A stretch of 64,000 bases of DNA from Pseudochelatococcus sp050946405 (GCF_050946405.1 NZ_JBMNUS010000003.1:277568-341567); one strand, 5' to 3'. Positions 44,218 through 53,260 are shown, numbered from the stretch's first letter. Numbers and translations are program-made. Notes: generated by a model not told the origin, from the letters alone.

Positions 44218-44245
44218 CGCCGGGCGGACAGATATCCGTCCGGCG
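44218..44245 (+). terminator. Intercistronic hairpin between binding protein D and permease
   Basis: CGCCGGGCGGA (44218-44228) and TCCGTCCGGCG (44235-44245) pair over 11 positions with one G-U wobble. It sits 16 bases after the SBP stop, repeating the SBP-hairpin-permease order of the other two importers. Confidence 0.7.
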
Positions 44246-44273
44246 CATGGAGACCTGCAAGGCGCGATGTGTG

Positions 44274-45293
44274 ATGGATACCTCGAATTATCTTGATTAT
44301 GCCCTACGGCGGTTCGTCCAGGCGATCGTGGTCATCGCACTGGCCTATACGTCGACTTTCCTGATCATCAACGTCCTGCCGGGCGATCCGATCACCAACA
44401 TGCTGCTGGACCCAGAGAACGGCTTCTCCCCGGAAGACATCGCGCCGATCATCGCCTATTACGGGCTCGACAAGCCGGTTCCCGAACAATTGTGGATAGC
44501 GCTGTCGCGTTTCGTGGTCGGCGATCTCGGCGTGTCCCTGCGCTCGAACCTGCCGGTGTCGGGCCTCATTCTGGGCGCGCTGCCGTCCACGCTCATCCTG
44601 GCCGCGAGCGCGCTGGCGGTGGCGCTGGTTCTGGCCTTCCTCATCGCGTTCGCCTCCCAGAATCTTCCGCCGAAATACGGTCAGGGCCTGTTGCGCCTTC
44701 TGCCCGCGGCCTCGCTTTCGGTGCCGAGCTTCATCATCGGCATCTTTCTCATTCAGGTCTTCGCGTTCCAGTTCGGCCTGTTCCGCATCACCAACCCGGA
44801 CAGTTTCACCGCCACCGCCTTTGCTGCCATCGCGCTCGGCGTGCCTGTGTCCGCCCAGATCGCGGAAGTGCTCATCGCCAATCTCGACCATGAGGCGCGG
44901 CAGGAGTATTTTTCGGTGGCCCGCTCGCGCGGCCTCAGCCGGTTCCAGCTTTTCACCCGCCACCAGTTCCGCCCTTCCTCGCTGCCCGTGGTGACGATGG
45001 TGGCGCTCGCGGTGGGCGAACTGCTGGGCGGCTCGCTGATCACGGAGTCGATTTTCGGCCGCTCCGGCGTCGGGTCGCTGGTGCAGGGTGCGGTGTCCGC
45101 GCAGGACTATCCCGTCATTCAGGCGGTGGTTTCGCTGGCGGCGGCGGTGTTCGTCATCGTGAACCTGATCGCCGATCTCGTCTATCCGCTGCTCGATCCG
45201 CGCCTGCGGCCGCGCGCGGGCAAGCGCGGCTCCCTCGCTGACGATTCCCTTGCCGACGATTCCCTTGCCGATGCGGAGGCTGTCGCCGAATGA
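44274..45293 (+). CDS. Dipeptide-type ABC transporter permease, DppB-like (system 3)
   Basis: A 339-residue inner-membrane permease: DYALRRFVQAIVVIALAYTSTFLIINVLPGDPI at the N terminus, EAA-type loop YFSVARSRGLSRFQLFTRHQFRPSSLPVV, and YPLLDPRLRPRAGKRG near the end. The C terminus has three in-frame 15-bp repeats encoding SLADD-SLADD-SLADA (45231-45275), an acidic tail absent from the other two DppB-like proteins. The ATG at 44274 is used; a GTG at 44271 is equally possible. ATGA overlap with the next gene. Confidence 0.91.
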   Translation: MDTSNYLDYALRRFVQAIVVIALAYTSTFLIINVLPGDPITNMLLDPENGFSPEDIAPIIAYYGLDKPVPEQLWIALSRFVVGDLGVSLRSNLPVSGLILGALPSTLILAASALAVALVLAFLIAFASQNLPPKYGQGLLRLLPAASLSVPSFIIGIFLIQVFAFQFGLFRITNPDSFTATAFAAIALGVPVSAQIAEVLIANLDHEARQEYFSVARSRGLSRFQLFTRHQFRPSSLPVVTMVALAVGELLGGSLITESIFGRSGVGSLVQGAVSAQDYPVIQAVVSLAAAVFVIVNLIADLVYPLLDPRLRPRAGKRGSLADDSLADDSLADAEAVAE

Positions 45294-46132
45294 CCTTTCA
45301 TCTCACCGCTCCCGGCGTATTTCGCCATGCGCGAACCCTCGCCGCGGGCGTGCCGTTTGCCGTCATCCTGTCCTTCGCCGTGGTGGGCGTGGTCATCGCG
45401 TGGTCGGTGGCGCCCGGACTTTTCACCAGCCACGATCCCTATATCGGCGACACCTCCCGCAAGCTGCTGCCGCCCGGCCTCGAATACTGGTTCGGCACGG
45501 ATCATCTGGGCCGCGACGTGTTCACGCGCGTCGTTTACGGATCATGGTCGTCCGTGTTGAGCGCGGCGATCGCGGTTTTCATCGGGCTCGTCGCCGGCGG
45601 GTTTCTGGGCCTGCTGAGCGGCTTCGTCGCCGGATGGACGGATGTCGTCGTCGCCCGGCTGATCGACGTGTTGCTCGCCATCCCGAACTTCCTGCTGGCG
45701 GTGGTCATCGTCAGTTCCTTCGGCTTCCAGACCATCAACGTCGCCATCGCGACCGGCGTGTCGTCGGTGGCGATCTTCGCCCGGCTGATGCGGTCCGAAA
45801 CGCTGAAGACCAGCACCTCGGTCTTCGTGGAGGCATCCGGCCTGCTGGGGGGCTCGCGCTGGCATATCCTGCTCCGCCACGTGCTTCCCAATGCCTATCG
45901 CTCGATTCTGGCGCTGGCGGTGCTGCAATTCGGCGCCTCCATCCTCGTGATCGCCGGCCTCGCGTTTCTCGGTTACGGCGATCCGCCTCCCGCCGCCGAC
46001 TGGGGCGTACTCGTCTCCTACGGCAAGGACTATCCCAGCTCGCCGTGGCTCGTCTTCGCGCCCGCGCTCGTGATCGTGGGCACCGTGCTTGCCATCAACC
46101 GTATCAGCCGCTGGCTGCGCCGTTCGAGCTGA
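45290..46132 (+). CDS. Dipeptide-type ABC transporter permease, DppC-like (system 3)
   Basis: A 280-residue inner-membrane permease with EYWFGTDHLGRDVFTRVVYGSWSSVLSAA and the EAA loop VFVEASGLLGGSRWHILLRHVLPNAYRSILALAVLQFGASI. It overlaps the DppB-like gene by four bases. The 37-base gap to the ATPase is filled by a duplicated 15-bp unit. Confidence 0.93.
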   Translation: MTFHLTAPGVFRHARTLAAGVPFAVILSFAVVGVVIAWSVAPGLFTSHDPYIGDTSRKLLPPGLEYWFGTDHLGRDVFTRVVYGSWSSVLSAAIAVFIGLVAGGFLGLLSGFVAGWTDVVVARLIDVLLAIPNFLLAVVIVSSFGFQTINVAIATGVSSVAIFARLMRSETLKTSTSVFVEASGLLGGSRWHILLRHVLPNAYRSILALAVLQFGASILVIAGLAFLGYGDPPPAADWGVLVSYGKDYPSSPWLVFAPALVIVGTVLAINRISRWLRRSS

Positions 46133-46137
46133 ACCAG

Positions 46138-46167
46138 CCGGATTACCCATCGCCGGATTACCCATCG
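46138..46167 (+). repeat. Tandem 15-bp duplication at the ATPase start
   Basis: CCGGATTACCCATCG occurs twice in direct tandem (46138-46152, 46153-46167), immediately before the ATG of the ATPase at 46170. It occupies the place where a ribosome site is expected. Confidence 0.85.
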
Positions 46168-46169
46168 CC

Positions 46170-47894
46170 ATGTCGCACAAGCCCGGATCGCAAGACTTGC
46201 TGAATACTCAAGACCCGCCGAATGTTCGAGATTCGGCGAACGCACAGGAGCTGCTGAGCGTCAGGGGGCTGTCGGTTTCCTACGGCGGCGATGCCGTGGT
46301 CCGGGATGCGAGCTTCGTGCTGAAGAAGGGCCGTGCGCTCGCCCTCATCGGGGAATCGGGATCGGGCAAATCGACTATCGCGAAAGCCGTGCTCGGCCTG
46401 CTGCCCGATACGGCCCGCGTTTCGGGCGCCATTGACTTCCGCGGCCGCGATCTGCTTGCCCTGAACAGCCGCGCGTTCCGGCCCCTGCGCGGGCGGTCGA
46501 TCGGCTTCGTGCCGCAGGATCCGCAGAACGCGCTCAATCCCGTGCGCACCATCGGCGCCCATGCGCGCGAGGCCGCGCGCCTGCTCGATCTGCGCGACCG
46601 CGACGCCGAGCGCGCGGCGATCTTCGAGACTTTCGATCGCGTCGGCCTTACCGATCACGAGCGGGTCTATCGCTCCTATCCCCACCAGCTTTCAGGCGGG
46701 ATGCTGCAACGGGTGCTGATCGGCCTCGCCGTTCTGCCCAAGCCTGACCTGATCGTGGCGGACGAGCCGACATCGGCGCTCGATGTGACGATCCAGAAAC
46801 GCATTCTGGATCTGCTCTCGGGGTTGCGCGCCTCGCTCGATCTCAGCCTGCTGCTGATCACCCACGATCTCGCCATCGCCGCCGAGCGCGCCGAGGATGT
46901 CGTGGTGCTCAGGAGCGGAACGGTTCAGGAAACCGGCTTGTCCGAGCGCGTCTTTCTCGCGCCCGCTTCCGATTACGCACGCCGGCTGCAAGCCGATGTC
47001 CCGTCCCTCAACCCGTTCCGCTTCCGCAACCCGGAGCGGCGGACCGTTCTCGGGCACGGCGCGGGCGACGTCCAGATCCGCGTGCAGGGCGTTTCCAAAA
47101 CCTTCGCGGCCGACGGCAGGCAGGTTCGCGCGGTCGACGACGTATCCTTTTCCGTCGAGCGCGGACGCACGCATGCGCTGGTGGGCGAATCCGGCTCCGG
47201 CAAGACCACGCTCGCGCGTTTGCTGCTCGGCCTCGATACGCCGGACGGCGGCGCGATCACGGTGGGCGGGCAGAGCGTGCACGGGCGCTCGCCCGCGGCG
47301 CTGCGCGATTTGCGCCGCGATCTGCAACTCGTCTATCAGAATCCGTTCACCTCGCTCGATCCCACATGGCGGGTCAGGAACATCGTGCGCGAGCCGCTGG
47401 ATCAGTACGGAATCGGCACCCGGCACGATCGCGACGGGCGGGTGCACGAGGCGATACGCTCGGTCGGGCTGGGTGAGGAACTGCTGGACAGGCGCCCCGC
47501 GGCCCTTTCCGGCGGGCAGCGCCAGCGCGTGGCGATCGCGCGCGCCCTCGTGCTGCGGCCGAAGGTGCTCGTTCTCGACGAGCCGACCTCGGCGCTCGAC
47601 GTGACGGTTCAGGCCGGCATCGTGGAGGCGCTGTTCGCGCTTCAGGAGCGCTTCGGCCTGACCTATCTGTTCGTTTCCCACGATCTTTCGCTGGTGCGGC
47701 AGGTCGCGGACACCGTTTCCGTGCTCCGGCACGGCCGCCTGATCGAGCAGGGGCCTGTCGACCGGATATTCGACAATCCCGCGCAGCCCTACACCCGCGT
47801 TCTGCTGGCGTCGATCCCCTCGCCCGGCGCGACGCGCGGCGCATTCGCGCGGCCTCCGCGGCAGGAGCCCCTGCCGCTTGCCAAGATCGTATGA
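46170..47894 (+). CDS. Dipeptide-type ABC transporter, fused double ATP-binding protein (system 3)
   Basis: A 574-residue double ABC ATPase. Domain 1: Walker A GESGSGKST (61-69), signature LSGGMLQRVLIGLA, Walker B DEPTSALD. Domain 2: GESGSGKTTLARLLLG, LSGGQRQRVAIARAL, DEPTSALD. A polar 25-residue N-terminal leader (SQDLLNTQDPPNVRDSANAQ) precedes the fold. No ribosome site is visible before the ATG, whose upstream sequence is a tandem duplication; translation may rely on coupling with the permease, or start further in. Its stop region overlaps the upstream leader of the LLM gene. Confidence 0.92.
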   Translation: MSHKPGSQDLLNTQDPPNVRDSANAQELLSVRGLSVSYGGDAVVRDASFVLKKGRALALIGESGSGKSTIAKAVLGLLPDTARVSGAIDFRGRDLLALNSRAFRPLRGRSIGFVPQDPQNALNPVRTIGAHAREAARLLDLRDRDAERAAIFETFDRVGLTDHERVYRSYPHQLSGGMLQRVLIGLAVLPKPDLIVADEPTSALDVTIQKRILDLLSGLRASLDLSLLLITHDLAIAAERAEDVVVLRSGTVQETGLSERVFLAPASDYARRLQADVPSLNPFRFRNPERRTVLGHGAGDVQIRVQGVSKTFAADGRQVRAVDDVSFSVERGRTHALVGESGSGKTTLARLLLGLDTPDGGAITVGGQSVHGRSPAALRDLRRDLQLVYQNPFTSLDPTWRVRNIVREPLDQYGIGTRHDRDGRVHEAIRSVGLGEELLDRRPAALSGGQRQRVAIARALVLRPKVLVLDEPTSALDVTVQAGIVEALFALQERFGLTYLFVSHDLSLVRQVADTVSVLRHGRLIEQGPVDRIFDNPAQPYTRVLLASIPSPGATRGAFARPPRQEPLPLAKIV

Positions 47895-47911
47895 CATCAA
47901 GGAGTTTCGCC

Positions 47912-49216
47912 ATGTCCGCCGGCCGTGACCGCCTCATTCTCGTCGCCTTCGCCGATCCCAATGCCTTCTATCAGGGCGACCAGGCCGCGCAGCGCGACCC
48001 GCACCGTTTCACGATCGACAATTTCGTGGCGCACGCGAAGCTCGCCGAGAGCGCGGGCTTCGATGCGATCTTCAAGCCGGATTTTCTGGGCCTCGACACG
48101 CTGAAGGCCGATGTGCGCCCGCGCGCCGGCTTCGAGCCGTTGACGCTGCTGGCCGCCCTCTCCCAGCACACCAGCCGCGTCGGGTTGATCGTGACGGAAT
48201 CCACCTCCTACACCGAGCCCTACAACGTGGCGCGCTATTTCACCTCGCTGGACAATCTGTCCGGCGGGCGCGGCGGCTGGAACGTCGTAACCTCCTATTA
48301 CGGCGAGGAGAATTTCAGCGACGGCAAGCTGCTGCCGCTGGCCGAGCGCTACAGGAAGGCAGACGAGTACATGCGCGTCGCCTACAAGCTCTGGGAGGGC
48401 TGGAAGGAAGGCTCGGTTTCCTGGTCCGAGGCCGGGCATCGCTTCGACGGCGATTTCATCGAGGAGACGGATTTCGCCGGTGACTATTTCCGGGTCAGGC
48501 AGGCGCTCGACATTCCGCCCGGTCCGCAGCGGCGTCCGGTCATCGTGCAGGCGGGCGCCTCCGAGGAAGGACTGGATTTCGCCGCCCGGCACGCGGAAAT
48601 CGTCTTTACCGCCACGCCCGATCTCGACGCCGGCGCGGCCTTTTACGGCGATCTTAAGCGGCGGGCCACGTCTGGCGGCAGGGATGCGAATCATATCAAG
48701 GTGCTGCCGGGCCTCAACGCCTTCGTCGCGCCCACGGCGCAGCAGGCCGACGATATCTACCACAGCCAGTTCACGGACAGGAACCTGCTGAAATATCGCG
48801 ACAAGATCGTTCGCGAGGCGCCGCTTTTCAAGCTGGCCGAGCTCGATCTCGACGAGCCGATCCCCGCCGGCGCGATTCCGGGCGAGGACGAGCTGAACCG
48901 GGTCGAGCGCCGGCGCAGCCGCGGGTTGTTGCTGCGCAGCTATTTCACTCGCCCCGGCGCGACGCTGCGCCAGGTTCTCTCCAGCGTCTACGAGTTCGGC
49001 CACCTGACGCTGATCGGAACGCCGCAGACCGTCGCCGACGAGATCGCCCTGTGGTTCGAGCGCGAGGCGTCGGACGGGTTCGTGCTGAAAGGCGGCAATT
49101 CCTTCGACGCTTTCGCCCACGAGGTGATTCCGATCCTGCGCGCGAAGGGACTGGTGAAGGAGCCGGCAGCCGGCGCAAAAACTTTCCGTCAGGCGGTTTT
49201 CGGCGTGGAAGCATGA
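47912..49216 (+). CDS. LLM-class FMN-dependent monooxygenase, NtaA/DszA type (7)
   Basis: A 434-residue oxygenase: LILVAFADPNAFYQGDQAAQRDPHRFTIDNFVAHAKLAESAGFDAIFKPDFLGLD, then IVTESTSYTEPYNVARYFTSLDNLSGGRGGWNVVTSYYGEENF. An ATG at 47912 lies behind AAGGAG, chosen over an ATG at 47891 that overlaps the ATPase stop. It is the last gene of importer unit 3, repeating the importer-plus-oxygenase arrangement of unit 1. It is distant from the other oxygenases, so it probably acts on a different ligand, the one brought in by binding protein D. Confidence 0.88.
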   Translation: MSAGRDRLILVAFADPNAFYQGDQAAQRDPHRFTIDNFVAHAKLAESAGFDAIFKPDFLGLDTLKADVRPRAGFEPLTLLAALSQHTSRVGLIVTESTSYTEPYNVARYFTSLDNLSGGRGGWNVVTSYYGEENFSDGKLLPLAERYRKADEYMRVAYKLWEGWKEGSVSWSEAGHRFDGDFIEETDFAGDYFRVRQALDIPPGPQRRPVIVQAGASEEGLDFAARHAEIVFTATPDLDAGAAFYGDLKRRATSGGRDANHIKVLPGLNAFVAPTAQQADDIYHSQFTDRNLLKYRDKIVREAPLFKLAELDLDEPIPAGAIPGEDELNRVERRRSRGLLLRSYFTRPGATLRQVLSSVYEFGHLTLIGTPQTVADEIALWFEREASDGFVLKGGNSFDAFAHEVIPILRAKGLVKEPAAGAKTFRQAVFGVEA

Positions 49217-49235
49217 GGCGCTCCCCGGAGCGCCT
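49216..49235. terminator. Hairpin terminator between convergent LLM and metI genes
   Basis: GGCGCTCC-CC-GGAGCGCC is a perfect 8-bp stem at the end of the LLM gene, flanked by AG and TT. It lies in the 42-base convergent gap and can serve both transcripts. Confidence 0.6.
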
Positions 49236-49258
49236 TCCGAAAGGAAAGCGCTCTGACG

Positions 49259-49912
49259 TCAACGCTTGTTGAGCCGGCGGGCGAGATGGTCGCCCGTCGT
49301 CTGCACGATCATCACGATGGCGATCAGCACCGCGATGACCAGCAGCATCACCGAGGTCTCGAAGCGCTGATAGCCGTAGCGGATGGCGAGATCGCCCAGG
49401 CCCCCCGCTCCGACAGCGCCCGCCATGGCGGATGAGGAAATGAGCGATACGAGCGTGATGGTGAAACCCGCCACGACGCCCGGGAGCGCCTCGGGCACCA
49501 GCACGTTCCGGATGATTTGCAGGCGGCTGGCGCCCATCGCCTGTGCCGCTTCCACGAGCCCCCGGTCCACCTCGCGAAAGCTCACTTCCGCGATGCGGGC
49601 GAAAAAGGGAATGGCTGCGATGCTGAGCGGCACGATCGCCGCCCAGATGCCGATGGTCGTGCCCACGATCAGCCGCGTGAACGGGATCAGCGCCACCAGC
49701 AGGATGATGAACGGCGTCGAGCGGAAGCCGTTCACGATCGCGCCCAGCACATGATTGAGCTTCGGCGCCTCGAACACCCCGCCTGGCCCGGTCGTCACCA
49801 GCACGATGGCGAGCGGCCCGCCGACGACGAGCGTCACCAGGCCGGAGACGCCCACCATCAGCAGCGTCTCCCATACGGCATCGAGAAACAGGTTAAAGAG
49901 GGCCTGCGACAT
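49259..49912 (-). CDS. metI: Methionine-type ABC transporter permease MetI
   Basis: A 217-residue inner-membrane permease with five predicted helices. ETLLMVGVSGLVTLVVGGPLAIVL at the start and EAAQAMGASRLQIIRNVLVPEALPGVVAGFTITLVSLISSSAMAGAVGAGGLGDLAIRYGYQRF are highly typical of MetI. It imports methionine or close analogues together with MetN and MetQ. Its start overlaps the metN end by 20 bases, so it is coupled to metN. MetQ is divergent rather than downstream. Confidence 0.95.
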   Translation of the reverse strand: MSQALFNLFLDAVWETLLMVGVSGLVTLVVGGPLAIVLVTTGPGGVFEAPKLNHVLGAIVNGFRSTPFIILLVALIPFTRLIVGTTIGIWAAIVPLSIAAIPFFARIAEVSFREVDRGLVEAAQAMGASRLQIIRNVLVPEALPGVVAGFTITLVSLISSSAMAGAVGAGGLGDLAIRYGYQRFETSVMLLVIAVLIAIVMIVQTTGDHLARRLNKR

Positions 49913-51023
49913 AACCGACGATCTCCGCGCGCGGGGGAAGGATGCTGAGGCGTGCGAGCGCGTGCGCAGCCTCCTGCGGCGTGATGGCCGGCGTCGCGAT
50001 CAGCAGCCGGCCCTGCGCGCGGCCCTGAATGCGGTCAAGAGAGCCGTGCAGCAGCCGCGCGTCGCGCCCGAGCGCGTCGAACAGCGCGCCCAGCGCGGGT
50101 TCGCCCGGCTCGGCGCCGGTGTAGCTCACCGCGAACACCGGCACCGTGCCCGCTTCCGGCAACGGCGTCAGGCGCGCGGCCAGATCGTCCGGCAGTTCGT
50201 CGGCATGGGGCTTGAGCAGGGCGCGCGTCGCCTCCTGCCGCGGGTCGCCGAACACCTGCCACACAGGGCCGATCTCGACGATCACGCCCTGCTCGATCAC
50301 CGCCACCTTGTCGCAGATATGGCGGATCGCCTCCATCTCGTGCGTGATCAGGATGATGGTCAGGCCCAGCCTGCGGTTGATGTCCTTCAGCAGATCCAGA
50401 ATGGACAAAGTGGTTTCGGGATCGAGCGCCGATGTCGCCTCGTCGCACAACAGCACGGCGGGCTGGCGCGCCAGCGCGCGGGCGATGCCGACACGCTGCT
50501 TCTGCCCGCCCGACAGCTCGCGCGGGTAGCGGTCCCGCTTGTCGGCGAGCCCGACGAGCGCCAGCAGTTCCGATACGCGCTGCGCCGTCTGCGCGCGGGA
50601 GGCGCCGGCAAGCCGCAGCGGCAGGCCGACGTTGCGCTCGACGGTTTTCGACGACAGCAGATTGAAATGCTGGAAGATCATGCCGATGTCGCGGCGCAGC
50701 CGCGCCAGCTCGCCGATGGCGAGGCTGCCGACATCGGCGCGCTCGCCGGCGGCGTTTTCCACCAGCACACGGCCGGAAGTGGGCTTTTCCAGCCCGTTGA
50801 CCGTGCGGATGAGCGTGGATTTGCCGGCGCCCGAGCGGCCGATGACGCCGAAAATCTCACCGGGCTCCACCGTGAAATTGATGCCGCGCAAGGCCGATAC
50901 CTGTCCGCCCGGTGTCTCGAACGCCTTGCCGACGTTCTCGAACGTCACCCGCCCGCCGCGCGCCGCCGCCGTCGCGGCAATATCCTCATCCGGCGCATGC
51001 GCTCGCGCCGCAAAAATCGTCAT
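49893..51023 (-). CDS. metN: Methionine-type ABC transporter ATP-binding protein MetN
   Basis: A 376-residue ABC ATPase. A 25-residue leader precedes VTFENVGKAFETPGGQVSALRGINFTVEPGEIFGVIGRSGAGKST (Walker A 62-70); LSGGQKQRVGIARALA and DEATSALDPETT follow. The C-terminal 100 residues form a NIL-type regulatory domain (VFAVSYTGAEPGEPALGALFDALGRDARLLHGSLDRIQGRAQGRLLIATPA) that in MetN binds methionine and inhibits transport. Substrate could be methionine or methionine sulfoxide. Confidence 0.94.
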   Translation of the reverse strand: MTIFAARAHAPDEDIAATAAARGGRVTFENVGKAFETPGGQVSALRGINFTVEPGEIFGVIGRSGAGKSTLIRTVNGLEKPTSGRVLVENAAGERADVGSLAIGELARLRRDIGMIFQHFNLLSSKTVERNVGLPLRLAGASRAQTAQRVSELLALVGLADKRDRYPRELSGGQKQRVGIARALARQPAVLLCDEATSALDPETTLSILDLLKDINRRLGLTIILITHEMEAIRHICDKVAVIEQGVIVEIGPVWQVFGDPRQEATRALLKPHADELPDDLAARLTPLPEAGTVPVFAVSYTGAEPGEPALGALFDALGRDARLLHGSLDRIQGRAQGRLLIATPAITPQEAAHALARLSILPPRAEIVGYVAGPL

Positions 51024-51054
51024 GTGAACGCCTGCCCCTTCCGGCTGAAACAGA

Positions 51055-51084
51055 TTGACATATATTCTATATATTTTATAGATT
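51055..51084 (+). promoter_or_regulatory. metQ-side promoter with TCTAT/ATAGA inverted repeat
   Basis: TTGACA at 51055-51060 is followed by ATTCTAT-N7-ATAGATT (51064-51084), giving the inverted half-site pair TCTAT...ATAGA. The site lies in the 225-base metN/metQ divergent gap and overlaps where a -10 element would be, which suits a repressor or an activator at the core promoter. No SAM riboswitch was recognised. Confidence 0.45.
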
Positions 51085-51248
51085 CAATATGAACCACGCC
51101 CGTATGGCGGATGTTGCGTCATGACGGCGCGGCCGGGGCGGTAACGGCGTTTTCACGTGGGGAAAACGCGTCACTTCAAAAGACAGATCATTCGTGCGTG
51201 TCAATGAGACGTAAAATTGATTTCGCGGTATTCGATCAGGAGTTTTCG

Positions 51249-52049
51249 ATGATGAAGCGGTGGATTCTTTCGGCCCTTGCCGGCCTGGCGCTTGCTGTCG
51301 GCCCGGCGCTCGTGCCGCATGCGGCGGCTCATGAGAAGGTCAAGGTCGGCATTTCGGCCGGCGATGCCGAAATCATCTGGGAAGAGGTCAAGAAGATCGC
51401 CGCCAGGGACGGGCTTGACGTCGAGGTCGTCGTGTTCAGCGACTATCTGCTGCCAAATGCCGCGCTCGATGCCGGCGACATCGACGCCAACGCTTTCCAG
51501 CACAAGCCTTTTCTCGATAACCAGATCAAGACGAAGGGCTACCGCATCACCCCGGTGGGCGATACCATCATCGCCCCGATCGGGCTCTATTCCAGAAAGG
51601 TGAAGTCGGTCGACGAGCTGAAGGACGGCGCCATCGTTGGCATTCCGAACGATCCTTCCAACGGTGGGCGCTCGCTGCTGCTGTTGCAGGCGACCGGCCT
51701 CATCAAGCTGAAGGACGGCGTGGGTCTGCTGCCAACTGTTCTCGACATCACCGAGAACGGCAAGAACCTCAAGATTCGCGAGATCGACGCCGCGCAACTG
51801 CCGCGCAGTCTCGACGACACCGACGCCTCGACCATCAACACCAACTACGCCGTGCAGGCCGGCCTGACGCCCGGCAAGGATTCGATCGCCATCGAATCCG
51901 ACAAGAACAACCCCTATGCCAATTTCATCGCCGTGCGCACCGACGACAAGGACAAGCCGGTGTTCAGAAAACTGGTGGCCGCCTATCAGAACGATACGAT
52001 CCGCCAGTTGATCAAGGACAAGTTCCCCGGCCAGTTGCCGGCATTCTGA
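51249..52049 (+). CDS. metQ: Methionine-type ABC transporter substrate-binding protein MetQ
   Basis: A 266-residue NlpA-family binding protein. KVKVGISAGDAEIIWEEVKKIAARDGLDVEVVVFSDYLLPNAALDAGDIDANAFQHKPFL and GKDSIAIESDKNNPYANFIAVRTDDKDKP are MetQ hallmarks. AGGAG precedes the ATG pair. The signal peptide (LSALAGLALAVGPALVPHAAA-HE) has no lipobox Cys, so this is probably a free periplasmic protein, unlike the enteric lipoprotein MetQ. It is divergent from metNI and ends in a strong terminator. Confidence 0.95.
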   Translation: MMKRWILSALAGLALAVGPALVPHAAAHEKVKVGISAGDAEIIWEEVKKIAARDGLDVEVVVFSDYLLPNAALDAGDIDANAFQHKPFLDNQIKTKGYRITPVGDTIIAPIGLYSRKVKSVDELKDGAIVGIPNDPSNGGRSLLLLQATGLIKLKDGVGLLPTVLDITENGKNLKIREIDAAQLPRSLDDTDASTINTNYAVQAGLTPGKDSIAIESDKNNPYANFIAVRTDDKDKPVFRKLVAAYQNDTIRQLIKDKFPGQLPAF

Positions 52050-52092
52050 CCGGCGGCCGCTCCCTGCCCTGTTGCTGCTCTTCTCCCGAGCG

Positions 52093-52126
52093 GAAGAAGC
52101 CCGGCGGTTCGCTGCCGGGCTTCTTC
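52093..52126 (+). terminator. Rho-independent terminator of metQ
   Basis: GAAGAAGCCCGGC (52093-52105) and GCCGGGCTTCTTC (52114-52126) make a perfect 13-bp stem with an eight-base loop, about 45 bases after the metQ stop. The strongest hairpin in the window. Confidence 0.9.
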
Positions 52127-52252
52127 ATATAAATACGCATATAATATGTAAATATTGTAATTAGACATTTTATATGGAATTAATTGACATTATCCGTCCC
52201 CTGTGCGTTCAATCGGATGATTGTTTCAGGTTGAAGGATTGTGGGGGTTCGA

Positions 52253-53260
52253 ATGGCTATTTCACGGCGTATCCTGCTTGCAACGGCTGCTGCTTTCTCG
52301 CTTGCCGTTTCCGCGAACGTTTCCCTGGCCGCCGACAAGCTCGTGATCGGCTATCAGACGACCGTCGATCTTGCGAAGGTGCCGCAGGCGCAGGGGCTTT
52401 ATGACAAGGCCGTCGGTCTGCCGATCGAGTGGCGCAAGTTCGACGCCGGTTCGGACGTGATCGCCGCCATCGCCTCCGGCGACGTGCAGATCGGCCTCGT
52501 GGGCTCCAGCCCGCTGACGGCGGCCGCCTCCAGCAAGGTGCCTTTCCAGACCATCTTCATCGCCGGCCTGCTCGGCGACGCCGAGGCGCTCGTCGTCTCC
52601 GACAAGTCGGGCATCAAGGAGCCGAAGGATCTCGTCGGCAAGAAGATCGCCGTGCCTTTCGTTTCCACGGGCCATTACAGCCTGCTCGCGGCGTTGAAGC
52701 ACTGGAACATCGATCCCAGGCAGGTGCAGATCCTCAATCTGCGCCCGCCGGAGATCATCGCCGCCTGGGAGCGCGGCGACATCGACGCCACCTATGTCTG
52801 GGACCCGGCGCTGGGCAAGGCGAAGGCCAGCGGCAAGGTGCTCGCTTCCTCGAAGCAGGTGGGCGAATGGGGCGCGCCGACCTTCGACGCCTGGATCGCC
52901 CGCAACGATTTCATCGAGAAGCATCCTGAGGCGGTGCGCGCGTTCGTCAGGCTGACGGGCGAGGCCCACGCCGCCTACAGGAAGGACCCGGCCGCGTGGA
53001 CCGCTTCCTCCGGCGAGGTGCAGGATATCGCGCGCCTCACCGGCGGCAAGGCGGAGGACGTGCCCGGCATCCTCGCCGGCAATGAGTTGCCGACGCTGGA
53101 GGAGCAGGCTTCCGCCGACCTGCTCGGGGGCGGGCTCGCCAAGGCGATCGCCGATACGGCCGCCTTCCTCAAGGAGCAGAACAAGATCCCTGCCGCCTTG
53201 CCCGATTACACGCCCTACATCACCGATCGTTTCGTGAAGGAAGCGGCGGCGGGTCGGTAA
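52253..53260 (+). CDS. tauA: Taurine/aliphatic sulfonate-type ABC substrate-binding protein
   Basis: A 335-residue periplasmic binding protein. The signal peptide ends SLA-AD; KLVIGYQTTVDLAKVPQAQGLYDKAVGLPIEWRKFDAGSDVIAAIASGDVQIGLVGSSPLTAAAS is the TauA-type core and KIAVPFVSTGHYSLLAALKHWN follows. The ATG at 52253 (after GGGGGTTCGA) is preferred over a GTG at 52241. With the downstream ATPase and permease it forms an importer for taurine or a related sulfonate. No TauD-type dioxygenase or SsuD/SsuE gene adjoins it. It is separated from tauB by 228 bases of repeats and hairpins. Confidence 0.9.
   Translation: MAISRRILLATAAAFSLAVSANVSLAADKLVIGYQTTVDLAKVPQAQGLYDKAVGLPIEWRKFDAGSDVIAAIASGDVQIGLVGSSPLTAAASSKVPFQTIFIAGLLGDAEALVVSDKSGIKEPKDLVGKKIAVPFVSTGHYSLLAALKHWNIDPRQVQILNLRPPEIIAAWERGDIDATYVWDPALGKAKASGKVLASSKQVGEWGAPTFDAWIARNDFIEKHPEAVRAFVRLTGEAHAAYRKDPAAWTASSGEVQDIARLTGGKAEDVPGILAGNELPTLEEQASADLLGGGLAKAIADTAAFLKEQNKIPAALPDYTPYITDRFVKEAAAGR

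Noticed and set aside
51024..51248. A SAM riboswitch before metQ
   Set aside because: No conserved SAM-I or SAM-II core could be recognised; the region is mostly an AT-rich promoter and GC-rich leader.
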